Below are positions 21,041-28,720 of a DNA stretch of 37,607 bases, piece after piece; the stretch's first letter is position 1, and each line of letters starts with the position of its first letter. Below the pieces are notes generated by a model. That model saw only the letters and a list, made by a program, of their open reading frames with translations. It did not search any database and was not told where the DNA came from. Both the position numbers and the translations under genes were made by a program. The DNA comes from Sideroxydans sp. (GTDB taxonomy: Bacteria > Pseudomonadota > Gammaproteobacteria > Burkholderiales > Gallionellaceae). Where the stretch lies: NCBI GenBank assembly GCA_013791855.1, contig VMTA01000002.1, forward strand, positions 1 through 37,607, in the 5' to 3' direction.

Positions 21041-21057
21041 CGCGCTTACTCGGTGCA
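21041..21057 (+). promoter_or_regulatory. NtrC-like enhancer site, proximal
   Basis: CGCGCT-TACTC-GGTGCA matches the NtrC palindrome at 9 of 12 positions, with a perfect right half. Its centre is about 100 bases before the predicted start. The two-site spacing and distance resemble the enhancer of E. coli glnA. Confidence 0.65.
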
Positions 21058-21122
21058 CCATCCGCGTGCGCCGCTTTTCACAGAATCCTCACAAACCCCG
21101 CCGTTACAGGGTTCTCAAGGGC

Positions 21123-21138
21123 TGGCACGGTTGCTGCT
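21123..21138 (+). promoter_or_regulatory. Sigma-54 promoter of the porin-glnK-amtB operon
   Basis: TGGCACG-GTTG-CTGCT matches the sigma-54 consensus TGGCACG-N4-TTGCW with one mismatch. GG (-24) and GC (-12) have the required spacing. Transcription should start near 21149, leaving a leader of about 46 bases before the porin ATG. Confidence 0.82.
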
Positions 21139-21194
21139 GTATGGAAGGCGTGGATACTCTTGTCCCGCTTTGAAACTTAATGAAAGGAAATACC

Positions 21195-21956
21195 ATGTTG
21201 AAGAAAAAACTGCTTGTTGCTGCTCTGGCCTCCGCTTTTGCTCTGCCCGCAATGGCAGAAGATTCTCCTGTCTCCTTCAATGTCGGATTTGTGACCGACT
21301 ATCTGGTGCGCGGCATTTCTCAGACTTCTGCCAAGCCCGCACTGCAAGGTGGAGTGGATTATGCGCACGAAAGCGGTTTTTACCTCGGCGCGTGGGGATC
21401 CAACATGAGCTGGATCACTGACTTCGGCGCAACGGGTACTGCCAATATCGAAATCGACACCTACGGTGGCTTCTCCAACTCGATCAATGACGACACCAGC
21501 TACAACGTTGGTTTCATCCGTTACAACTACCTGGGTTCCTACACTCCGGTAACTGGCACCGTCAAAGCTGACACCCAGGAACTGTATGGCGCACTGACCT
21601 ACAAGATGGTCACCGTCAAGTATTCCTACAGCTTGGGCGATTTCCTGACCGTTGCAAACGCGAAGGGCACCAACTACCTTGAAGTCAACCTCAGCCATGA
21701 ACTGGCTGATGCAGGCGTCACGCTGGATGCACACTTCGGCAAGCAGAACTATGTCGGCAGCGATGCTGATGCTCTGGCTGCTGCCGGGTTTAGCGCTTCC
21801 TACTCCGACTATAGCCTGAAAGCTTCCAAGGACTTCAGCGGCTTCACCGTTGGCGCGATGTACAGCAGCACCAACGCTTCTGACTTCTATACAACGCCAG
21901 CCAACAAGAAGCTGGGGCGCAACACCCTGGTACTCTCGGTATCGCGCGGCTTCTAA
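21195..21956 (+). CDS. TorF-family putative outer-membrane porin
   Basis: Exported protein of 253 aa with signal peptide MLKKKLLVAALASAFALPAMA and mature start EDSPVSFNVGFVTDYLVRG. Alternating hydrophobic strands, many Tyr and Gly residues and the terminal Phe (LVLSVSRGF) indicate an outer-membrane beta-barrel. The family is TIGR02001-like (VTDYLVRGISQT, GGVDYAHESGFYLGAWGSN). AAGGA lies eight or so bases before the ATG at 21195; an ATG at 21180 overlaps that site. As the first gene after a sigma-54/NtrC promoter and before glnK-amtB it probably admits small nitrogen compounds or ammonium under starvation; this role is inferred. Confidence 0.85.
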   Translation: MLKKKLLVAALASAFALPAMAEDSPVSFNVGFVTDYLVRGISQTSAKPALQGGVDYAHESGFYLGAWGSNMSWITDFGATGTANIEIDTYGGFSNSINDDTSYNVGFIRYNYLGSYTPVTGTVKADTQELYGALTYKMVTVKYSYSLGDFLTVANAKGTNYLEVNLSHELADAGVTLDAHFGKQNYVGSDADALAAAGFSASYSDYSLKASKDFSGFTVGAMYSSTNASDFYTTPANKKLGRNTLVLSVSRGF

Positions 21957-22343
<387 letters not shown>

Positions 22344-22350
22344 GGAGAGC

Positions 22351-23736
22351 ATGATGAAAAAAGTACTCGCATCTTTCATGCTGCTGGCCGTGTTGTTCGG
22401 CGCAGTCAGCCCCTCGTTCGCCGAGGAAGCGGCACCTGCCGCAGAAGCCGTGATGGCGACGACCGAGGCACCCGCTGCCGAAGCCGCCCCCGCACCGGTT
22501 CCCGATAAAGGCGACACCACATGGATGATGCTGTCCACACTGCTGGTGATCCTGATGATCGTTCCGGGCCTGTCCCTGTTCTACGGTGGCCTGGTGCGCG
22601 CCAAGAACATGCTGTCCGTACTTAGCCAAGTGTTCGGCATCTTCGCGCTGATCTCCATCCTGTGGGTGATCTACGGCTACTCGCTGGCATTCGGCGACGG
22701 CGGCTCGATGAACTGGATGATCGGCGACACCTCGAAGTTCTTCCTGGCCGGCATGACCGGTGACAGCACCGCTGCCACCTTCAGCGACGGCGTGGTGATT
22801 CCCGAGTTCACCTTCGTGGCCTTCCAACTGACCTTCGCGGCGATCACCACCGCGCTGATCATCGGCGGCTTCGCAGAGCGTATCAAGTTCGGTTCGCTGA
22901 TGGTGTTCTCCGCACTGTGGTTCACCTTCGCCTACCTGCCGATCGCACACATGGTATGGGCAACCGGCGGCTACCTGTTCGAGAAGGGCGCGCTGGACTT
23001 CGCCGGCGGCACCGTGGTGCACATCAATGCCGGTATCGCGGCACTGGTGGGCGCGATCGTGATCGGCAAGCGTATAGGTTACGGTAAAGAGCCGATGGCT
23101 CCGCACAACCTGCCGATGACCATGATCGGTGCATCCCTGCTGTGGGTGGGCTGGTTCGGTTTCAACGCCGGTTCCAACCTGGAAGCCACCGGCGGTGCAG
23201 CACTGGCCTTCCTGAACACCATCGTCGCTACCGCAGCTGCGGCACTGGCCTGGATGGGCGCTGAGAAGATGATGCGCGGTAAAGCTTCGATGCTGGGTAT
23301 CGCTTCCGGTGCAGTTGCCGGTCTGGTCGCCGTCACACCGGCTGCCGGTCTGGTCGGCCCGATGGGCGCCATCATCCTCGGCCTGATCGTCGGTCCGGTC
23401 TGCTTGTGGGCTGTTTCCGGACTGAAGAAGTCGCTGGGCTATGACGACTCGCTCGACGTGTTCGGCATCCACGCAGTCGGCGGCATCATCGGCGCGATCG
23501 GCACCGGTATCTTCGTATCGCCTGCACTGGGCGGCGTGGGCATCGACGGCTACGAGATGGGCGCACAAGTGATCACGCAAGCCACCGGCGTGCTGATCAC
23601 CATCGTCTGGTCTGGTGTAGTCGCCTTCGTATGCTTCAAGTTGGTCGACATGGTCATGGGTCTGCGTGTCTCGGAAGAAGACGAGCGCGAAGGTCTGGAC
23701 ACTGCGACTCACGGCGAGCGCGCATACAACGTGTAA
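22351..23736 (+). CDS. amtB: Ammonium transporter
   Basis: Inner-membrane ammonium channel of 461 aa with a cleavable signal (MMKKVLASFMLLAVLFGAVS ending SFA) and an Ala/Pro/Glu-rich linker before the eleven helices. The twin pore histidines are H224 (VVHINAG) and H374 (FGIHAVGG), 150 residues apart as in E. coli AmtB. The motifs SLFYGGLVRAKN and FNAGSNLEATGGAALAF are present. TAAGGAG overlaps the glnK stop just before the ATG; a second ATG at 22354 is equally possible. Two hairpins follow the stop. Confidence 0.96.
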   Translation: MMKKVLASFMLLAVLFGAVSPSFAEEAAPAAEAVMATTEAPAAEAAPAPVPDKGDTTWMMLSTLLVILMIVPGLSLFYGGLVRAKNMLSVLSQVFGIFALISILWVIYGYSLAFGDGGSMNWMIGDTSKFFLAGMTGDSTAATFSDGVVIPEFTFVAFQLTFAAITTALIIGGFAERIKFGSLMVFSALWFTFAYLPIAHMVWATGGYLFEKGALDFAGGTVVHINAGIAALVGAIVIGKRIGYGKEPMAPHNLPMTMIGASLLWVGWFGFNAGSNLEATGGAALAFLNTIVATAAAALAWMGAEKMMRGKASMLGIASGAVAGLVAVTPAAGLVGPMGAIILGLIVGPVCLWAVSGLKKSLGYDDSLDVFGIHAVGGIIGAIGTGIFVSPALGGVGIDGYEMGAQVITQATGVLITIVWSGVVAFVCFKLVDMVMGLRVSEEDEREGLDTATHGERAYNV

Positions 23737-23747
23737 CCTCTCCTCCC

Positions 23748-23765
23748 TGGAGCCTCCCGGCTCCA
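23748..23765 (+). other. Hairpin after amtB
   Basis: TGGAGCC pairs with GGCTCCA around TCCC directly after the amtB stop. It stands just before the stronger terminator and may protect the message from exonucleases. Confidence 0.5.
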
Positions 23766-23770
23766 TTTCA

Positions 23771-23798
23771 AGGGCACCTGCGAAGGTGCCCTTTTTTT
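23771..23798 (+). terminator. Rho-independent terminator after amtB
   Basis: AGGGCACCT pairs perfectly with AGGTGCCCT around a GCGA loop and is followed by a run of seven T. The next gene begins only 30 bases further on without a visible promoter, so it would depend on readthrough of this site. Confidence 0.85.
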
Positions 23799-23828
23799 CT
23801 GGGATGACAAGATAACAAGGAGCAATCA

Positions 23829-24104
23829 ATGGCAGGAGAGATGGAAAAACTGTTCGCTCTGGCCGGACGCATCCACGTCCTGTTGCGACGCGAACACAAC
23901 CGCATCATCGACGTCGAATGGATGTGCACCGATGAATGTTACGCAAAAGAAGTGATCAAGCTAGCACGCTCGGCGGAATCGGAAGAACTGCTTGCATTGG
24001 CTGAACGCGTCGAAGCTGTGCATCCGCTGTTGCCCAAGCCACAGCGTATCGAAGTGCCGATACCCGTGAAGGCCGAGGCGAAATACGTCGCCAGCCTGCG
24101 CTGA
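23829..24104 (+). CDS. Uncharacterised small protein downstream of amtB
   Basis: Protein of 91 aa, not recognised. It looks cytoplasmic and helical (MEKLFALAGRIHVLLRREHN; EELLALAERVEAVHPLLP), with a Cys pair C33 and C37 in MCTDEC and a Pro-rich basic tail. AAGGAG is seven bases before the ATG at 23829. Codon use is like that of its neighbours. The gene sits between two hairpins with the same GGGCACC/GGTGCCC core (23771-23792 and 24126-24161). Its place at the end of the porin-glnK-amtB run suggests a part in nitrogen control, but nothing in the sequence names a function. Confidence 0.75.
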   Translation: MAGEMEKLFALAGRIHVLLRREHNRIIDVEWMCTDECYAKEVIKLARSAESEELLALAERVEAVHPLLPKPQRIEVPIPVKAEAKYVASLR

Positions 24105-24125
24105 GCCTCAGCAACTCATCTCAAC

Positions 24126-24161
24126 AAACACGAAGGGCACCTCGCGGTGCCCTTCGTGTTT
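24126..24161. terminator. Bidirectional terminator with 16-bp perfect stem
   Basis: AAACACGAAGGGCACC pairs without mismatch with GGTGCCCTTCGTGTTT around TCGC. It ends the plus-strand nitrogen operon and the minus-strand hydrolase operon that converges from the right. T and A runs at its ends serve both directions. Confidence 0.85.
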
Positions 24162-24179
24162 CAGTGACAGTGAATCCTG

Positions 24180-24962
24180 CTACTCGTGGAACTTCGGGAA
24201 CTTCTGCAGCGTGCGGAAGAATTCGATGTCGTGGTTCGGCCACAACTGGGCATGCTCTGCCTGCTGCAGATTTTTCAATTTGCGGATACTGTCCAGCGCA
24301 AGGTCTTCGCGATCCTGCCAGCACAATCCCGGCGCGATCTCCTTGGCCAGATTCTCGGACAAGTCGGCCGCGTCACCGCACAACACGACCGGAGAGCCTT
24401 TCGGCAGCTCGATCCACAACGACATATGACCCGCGGTATGCCCGGGTGTAGAGACCGCCCGCACCCCCGGTACCAGATCGTACTCGCCTTGCTGCACCTT
24501 CCATGGATAGTCGCCGGCGAAATCGTCGCTGAAGTAGGCCGGGTCCAGGTCGGTACGTGCCGCTTGCAGCTCATCGTGCTGCACATGCACTTCCTTGCCG
24601 CACACATCGCACAACCCGCCCGCATGGTCGAAATGCAGATGGCTGAGGAACACCACATCCACATCGGCAGGCGTCAGACCCATCTTGGCCAGATGGTTGG
24701 GCAGGCGCTGCTCCTCCTGCATGTCTGGTGCTCCAAATGCGAATGTCTCTGCGTCGTAGTGTTTGGCACGCTGCCGCGGATTGGCGATCTTGCCGTAGTC
24801 GCAACCTACGTCGAACAGGATGCGTCCGTTCGTGGTCTCGATCAGATACGCCAGAATGGGGGCTTCGATGATCTGCCCTTGTCCTTGATTGCGGGTCGAC
24901 AGCGATTTGTCGTAACGATGGGTAGCGGTCAGTAATGGCCACAGTTTTAGTACCTGACTCAT
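24180..24962 (-). CDS. AHL-lactonase-like metallo-beta-lactamase-fold hydrolase
   Basis: Hydrolase of 260 aa with the full dinuclear metal set: H108, H110, D112 and H113 (SHLHFDHAGG), H175 (TPGHTAGH), D197 (LCGDAAD) and H244 (PNHD). The layout matches the AiiA/AttM lactonase family. The start at 24962 has GGAGG seven bases upstream and forms an ATGA overlap with the preceding hydrolase stop; a longer reading to 25103 lies inside that gene. No acyl-homoserine-lactone synthase or receptor is nearby, and it is the last gene of a nitrogen-scavenging operon. A lactam, cyclic amide or imidazolone may be the real substrate; quorum quenching is an alternative. Confidence 0.85.
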   Translation of the reverse strand: MSQVLKLWPLLTATHRYDKSLSTRNQGQGQIIEAPILAYLIETTNGRILFDVGCDYGKIANPRQRAKHYDAETFAFGAPDMQEEQRLPNHLAKMGLTPADVDVVFLSHLHFDHAGGLCDVCGKEVHVQHDELQAARTDLDPAYFSDDFAGDYPWKVQQGEYDLVPGVRAVSTPGHTAGHMSLWIELPKGSPVVLCGDAADLSENLAKEIAPGLCWQDREDLALDSIRKLKNLQQAEHAQLWPNHDIEFFRTLQKFPKFHE

Positions 24963-25597
24963 TGTGCTGCCTCCAATTCTGAGATGACTGTTTGTGCCTC
25001 CGCGACGCGCCCAAAGATGCCGCCCTCGACGGCGACCATCTGCAATGCGGCGGCATGCAGGTGGGGGTGAGCGGAGCCACAGGCATCCGCCACCAGCACG
25101 CATTCAAACCCGCGGTCTGACGCTTCGCGCAGCGTGGAATGCACGCACACCTCGGTGGTGACACCACAGATATACAGTCGGCTGATATCACGCGCTGCCA
25201 ATATCTGCGCCAAGTCCGTCTGGTGAAAAGCGCCGTAGCCGGGCTTGTCCACCACCGGTTCACCGGACAGCGGTTGCAACTCATCGATGAAATCATGTCC
25301 GTACTCGCCGCGTACCAGCAGACGTCCGAGCGGGCCCTGACTGCCGATCTCGGCACCGGCCTCGCGACTACGCGCCAGTTTGGCCGGTGGACAGTCGCTC
25401 AGGTCGGGCCTATGCCCTTCGCGCGTGTGCACCACCAGCATGCCGTGGCGGCGGGCGTGATCGAGCAGCGTACGGACGAAGGGTATGGGCTGGCGCAGGG
25501 CGCTGACATCCATGCCCGCCGTGGCCGCATAGCCGCCGGGATCGAGGAAATCCCGCTGCATGTCGATCACGATCAGCGCGTCATGCCGGCTGTTCAT
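24959..25597 (-). CDS. Isochorismatase-fold cysteine hydrolase related to biuret hydrolase
   Basis: Amidohydrolase of 212 aa with the catalytic triad D12 (VIDMQRDF), K118 (VDKPGYGAF) and C151 (GVTTEVCVHST). HTREGHRPDLSDCP, IGSQGPLGRLLVRGE and STLREASDRGFEC closely follow Rhizobium biuret hydrolase (BiuH) as I recall it. Biuret hydrolase yields allophanate, the substrate of the allophanate hydrolase in this locus. Two positions reported to contact substrate in BiuH differ: Lys145 is Tyr121 and Gln215 is Glu191. An acidic residue there could favour a cationic substrate such as guanylurea. The gene overlaps the EamA gene by 17 bp and the lactonase-like gene by ATGA. Confidence 0.85.
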   Translation of the reverse strand: MNSRHDALIVIDMQRDFLDPGGYAATAGMDVSALRQPIPFVRTLLDHARRHGMLVVHTREGHRPDLSDCPPAKLARSREAGAEIGSQGPLGRLLVRGEYGHDFIDELQPLSGEPVVDKPGYGAFHQTDLAQILAARDISRLYICGVTTEVCVHSTLREASDRGFECVLVADACGSAHPHLHAAALQMVAVEGGIFGRVAEAQTVISELEAAQ

Positions 25598-26486
25598 GTG
25601 CGACCTCGCTGGATTCAGTGCGTGCCTCGATAACGGCGGCGGAGAGGATCAATGCCCCACCGACCGCTTCGCGCCAGGACAGATGTTCACCGCCGATCAG
25701 CACCGCCGAGATCACCGCCACCACCAGTTCACCCAGCAACAGGATGGCGGCACGGCCGGCATCCAGCCGCGCTACGCCGTAGAAGGTGACCAGCGTGCCG
25801 GGCAATATCCACAGCAGACCAAGCGCCAGCATCGCCCCGACCTGCTTGCCATCGAGCGCCTGCACCGGCTGCCCGCCGAACGTCAGGAAGCCCAATGCGA
25901 TCAGCGCGCAGCCGCCTATCATCGCGCTCGCCCGTACCGAGTCGGTCAGATGATGAGCGACCCGCACCGCCACGTTGTTGAGTGCGAACGCCAAACCGGA
26001 CGAAAGCGCCAGCAGGTCGATCATCGACAGCGGCGCGGAGAACAGTTCCGGTCCGCCCAGCGTCGCCACCAAGCCGGCCAGCGCCAGTGCCAGCGAGAGG
26101 AGGCGCAGACGCGTGAACGCCTCGCCGAGAAAGATGCGCGCCGCGATGATGGTCCACACCGGCGCGAGGAAGAACAGCAGCATCACGCGCACCACGCTGC
26201 CTTCGGTGAGCGAGGTGACCAGCGAGGCATTGGCCCAGCCGCCCATCAGCAGGATGATCGCCAGCAGCCCGAGCTGGTCGCGCCATTGTGCATAGCTGCG
26301 CAAGGCGAACGGCAACAGCAGCAGGGCAGCGAGTCCATAGGCGAACACCTGCACGATGCTGCCCGAGACGCCAATCCCGTCCAGCGCTTTCAACGGCCAC
26401 CACAGCATGCCCCAGAACAAGGCACCTACCAATAGCGAGCTGATCGCCATGCCCTCGCGGGGCTGCGGTAGTACGTTCATCGTCAT
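25581..26486 (-). CDS. EamA/DMT-superfamily transporter
   Basis: Inner-membrane protein of 301 aa with two EamA repeats and about ten hydrophobic helices, for example AISSLLVGALFWGMLWWPLK, VVRVMLLFFLAPVWTIIAAR and LLLGELVVAVISAVLIGGE. Substrates of such carriers are mostly unknown; export of metabolites is usual. It begins one base after the desaturase-like stop (second possible ATG at 26480) and overlaps the next gene by 17 bp, so it is firmly part of the operon. In this setting it may carry the substituted guanidine, urea or amide handled by its neighbours; that is inference from position only. Confidence 0.85.
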   Translation of the reverse strand: MTMNVLPQPREGMAISSLLVGALFWGMLWWPLKALDGIGVSGSIVQVFAYGLAALLLLPFALRSYAQWRDQLGLLAIILLMGGWANASLVTSLTEGSVVRVMLLFFLAPVWTIIAARIFLGEAFTRLRLLSLALALAGLVATLGGPELFSAPLSMIDLLALSSGLAFALNNVAVRVAHHLTDSVRASAMIGGCALIALGFLTFGGQPVQALDGKQVGAMLALGLLWILPGTLVTFYGVARLDAGRAAILLLGELVVAVISAVLIGGEHLSWREAVGGALILSAAVIEARTESSEVAHEQPA

Positions 26487-26487
26487 C

Positions 26488-27498
26488 TCACACTGCTGTC
26501 AGAAAGGAGACCGACACCGCGCCGATGAAACCGTCCGCCTTGCCGGCAGTCGTATCGACCACGCCGTAATCGTCGGACAGCACACGCGTCACGCGATGAC
26601 GATGGAACGGCAGCAGCAGCTTCGCCATCGGAATCACTTGTCCGTTGCTGTCGCCGTACAACTTCTGGTGCAGGGCGGGCAGACGGTACCAGGGCACGGC
26701 CAGCTGTTCGTGGTGTGCATTGTGGTAGGGGAAATTGAGGATCAGCAGGTTCAGCCACGGCCAGCGCACGCTGATCAGATTGGAATAGGTGTTGCCCTGC
26801 TCGTAGGGTTTGTCGCGCAGCTTGTCGTCCGGCACCTTGTCGCTCTCCAGAATGGCATACGCGTCATAGGTATGCTGGAAGGCATCGGCGAAGCGCAGCA
26901 CGGTGACCATGATCAGGTAGGCGAGCACATACAGCAGCAGCGCCTGCATCGAGTGATACGCCAGCGCAGCGAACGCGATGCCGCGCAGCAGCAAGATGAG
27001 CGCGACGCGCCTGCGGTCCGCGCGCCGTTCTTCGCGCAGGAACGGCAGAGCGATTACGAAGGCGTGCATCAGCAACTCGACTGCCGGGATGTACAGCCAC
27101 TCCAGCAACAACATGAAGCGGCGGAGTGAAGCAGGCAGAGACTGGATCAGCGCCTTGGTATCCAGACTGATGACGTCGGCGCGATCCACATGATGGCGCA
27201 CATGTTTGTGGCGCAGGTGTTCATAGCGCGCATAGCAGCTGCCGGTGAGCCAGGTCATCAACACACCACCCCGAGAATTCGCGTCATGGCGCGCAAATAT
27301 CGTGTCGTGGGCGAACTCATGAAACAGATAAGCGGAGATGATGAGCGCGTGGGCGAACCACAGCGTGGCCAACGATGCCACTGCAAGGTTGCTGCTCGTC
27401 ATCAACCACAAGCCGACCCCGTAGCCGCTCAGGGAATACGTGATGGCGATCGAATTTGGAATAACGCCATCTGCATGGCGAAAGATGCGCGAACGCAT
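26488..27498 (-). CDS. Fatty-acid-desaturase-family membrane di-iron enzyme
   Basis: Membrane protein of 336 aa with the histidine boxes of the desaturase/hydroxylase superfamily: H60-EFA-H64, H99-VR-HH103 in RHKHVRHH, and H259-NA-HH263. Hydrophobic segments lie about 20-55, 75-90, 125-155 and 165-205. Such enzymes use O2 to desaturate or hydroxylate unactivated carbon. The start at 27498 has AAGGAG about six bases upstream; 27531 is further than needed. A lipid substrate would be the default guess, but the gene is embedded between a binding protein and hydrolases of a guanidine-type locus, with a 1-bp gap to EamA. An N-alkyl group on a nitrogen compound is therefore a reasonable alternative. 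Confidence 0.87.
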   Translation of the reverse strand: MRSRIFRHADGVIPNSIAITYSLSGYGVGLWLMTSSNLAVASLATLWFAHALIISAYLFHEFAHDTIFARHDANSRGGVLMTWLTGSCYARYEHLRHKHVRHHVDRADVISLDTKALIQSLPASLRRFMLLLEWLYIPAVELLMHAFVIALPFLREERRADRRRVALILLLRGIAFAALAYHSMQALLLYVLAYLIMVTVLRFADAFQHTYDAYAILESDKVPDDKLRDKPYEQGNTYSNLISVRWPWLNLLILNFPYHNAHHEQLAVPWYRLPALHQKLYGDSNGQVIPMAKLLLPFHRHRVTRVLSDDYGVVDTTAGKADGFIGAVSVSFLTAV

Positions 27499-27516
27499 GA
27501 GAACTCCTTTGTATGA

Positions 27517-27548
27517 CGCCCTTCCTGCCACAGACGGAAGGAAGGGCG
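27517..27548 (-). other. Intercistronic hairpin after the binding-protein gene
   Basis: CGCCCTTCC pairs with GGAAGGGCG over nine bases with a 14-base loop. It lies between the stop of the ABC binding protein and the ribosome site of the desaturase-like gene. There is no T-run. Such hairpins commonly keep a binding protein's message abundant relative to the genes after it. Confidence 0.5.
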
Positions 27549-27558
27549 ATTCACTTCA

Positions 27559-28539
27559 TTACTTCATCACTGCTTTAACGAAGGTGTCGTCGATGGTGCT
27601 AGCGATCGCGACCGGCTTCTTGATCTGACCGCTCTTCATCAGGATCTCGTTGATCACTTCACCGCTGACAAAATAGGACTTGGTGTCCTTACCCGGCTTG
27701 AACGGCAGCGCCATTTCTTTCAGCGGGATGTTGTACACGCCTTCCAGTTGCTCCAGCACTTCCTTGCCGGACACGCCGATAGCCTTGCCGATGATCTCGG
27801 ACGCCTCTTTCGGATGCGACTTCATGTAGGCCAGACCTTCCAGATAGGCTTTGATCAGCGAAGTGATCTGCTTGCCGTTCTTCTTGATGTAAGCCTCGTC
27901 GAACACCAGCACGTCGGCGATCAGACCGGGAGCTTCTTTCGAGGAATAGATCACGTGGAACTGTTTGCCGTCACCCATACCGAGGATCTGCGACACGTTC
28001 GGCTCATAGGTCGTGCCGGCCGGAACAGCTTTGGAAGCCATCGCGGAAGGGATCGCTTCCGGTGTCATGTTGATCGGGCTGATGTCTTTGTCGCTCATGC
28101 CGTTGATCTTCAGTGCATAAGAGATCAGGAAGTCGGAAGGAGACAACGGTGCATAAGCGACCTTCTTGCCCTTCAGGTCGGTGATCTTGTTGATCGACAT
28201 ATCTGCCAGCACAGCATCGCCGCCGTTGGAGTAGTCGATAGGCATCACCACCTTGAACGCCTGACCTTGTGCAGCAGCACCGATCACTTGGTCATAAGTC
28301 ATCAATGCGCCATCCACTGCCTTGCCGGCAACTGCCGAGGGCAGCATGGCCGGATCTGCAAAAGTCTGCAGTGTGACTTTCAGTCCCTGCTTCTTGTACA
28401 TGTCCATGCCTTCGGCCACGTAGAACGGCGAGTAACCGATCCAGGTAGTCAAAGCGATCTTGACCGGTGTCGCTGCGCCTGCCGAGAATGAAGCAACCAG
28501 CAATGCAACAGCTGCAACGAGTTTCTTGATATCCATCAT
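27559..28539 (-). CDS. ABC transporter substrate-binding protein (NrtA/SsuA/TauA type)
   Basis: Periplasmic binding protein of 326 aa with signal peptide MMDIKKLVAAVALLVASFSA ending AGA. The mature part starts VKIALTTWIGYSPFYVAEG, the family pattern, followed by KKQGLKVTLQTF, VAGKAVDGALMTYDQVI and LKGKKVAYAPLSPSDFLI. AGGAG stands five bases before the ATG at 28539. It is the first gene after the sigma-54-like promoter at 28612-28627. The matching permease and ATPase lie at the right edge, at the head of the same locus. Relatives near urea/guanidine carboxylase genes are labelled urea carboxylase-related transporters; guanidine or a derivative is the likely ligand. Confidence 0.9.
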   Translation of the reverse strand: MMDIKKLVAAVALLVASFSAGAATPVKIALTTWIGYSPFYVAEGMDMYKKQGLKVTLQTFADPAMLPSAVAGKAVDGALMTYDQVIGAAAQGQAFKVVMPIDYSNGGDAVLADMSINKITDLKGKKVAYAPLSPSDFLISYALKINGMSDKDISPINMTPEAIPSAMASKAVPAGTTYEPNVSQILGMGDGKQFHVIYSSKEAPGLIADVLVFDEAYIKKNGKQITSLIKAYLEGLAYMKSHPKEASEIIGKAIGVSGKEVLEQLEGVYNIPLKEMALPFKPGKDTKSYFVSGEVINEILMKSGQIKKPVAIASTIDDTFVKAVMK

Positions 28540-28611
28540 TTAATCTCCTATTAAAATTAACCAACCGTTACGCAAAGGCGTTGATTCCCCTGCTGACTAC
28601 AAACCTTTCAC

Positions 28612-28627
28612 AGCAGATTGCATGCCA
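28612..28627 (-). promoter_or_regulatory. Sigma-54 promoter before the binding-protein unit
   Basis: The minus strand reads TGGCATG-CAAT-CTGCT, matching TGGCAYG-N4-TTGCW with one mismatch and correct -24/-12 spacing. It is the same deviation seen in the porin-glnK promoter (CTGCT). Transcription should start near 28601, giving a leader of about 62 bases to the ATG at 28539. Confidence 0.78.
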
Positions 28628-28690
28628 ACCTTGCTGTGCGGCGATCTGGCCTGTTTCGCCGGTGCTGCCACTTCCTGAAACTGCTATTCG

Positions 28691-28707
28691 TGCACCTACT
28701 TCGGGCA
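28691..28707 (-). promoter_or_regulatory. NtrC-like enhancer site
   Basis: TGCACC-TACTT-CGGGCA (plus strand) matches the NtrC palindrome at 10 of 12 positions. Its centre is about 98 bases before the predicted start, the same distance as the proximal site of the porin-glnK-amtB promoter. Confidence 0.68.
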
Positions 28708-28720
28708 TCTTTACAGCCTA

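Noticed and set aside
24180-24962. Quorum-quenching lactonase as firm function
   Set aside because: Metal ligands fit, but nothing else in the window concerns acyl-homoserine lactones and the operon is about nitrogen compounds.
28568-28708. Possible 46-codon frame on the minus strand in the gap before the binding protein
   Set aside because: No ribosome site, and it overlaps the sigma-54 promoter and the NtrC-like site; the regulatory reading explains the segment better.
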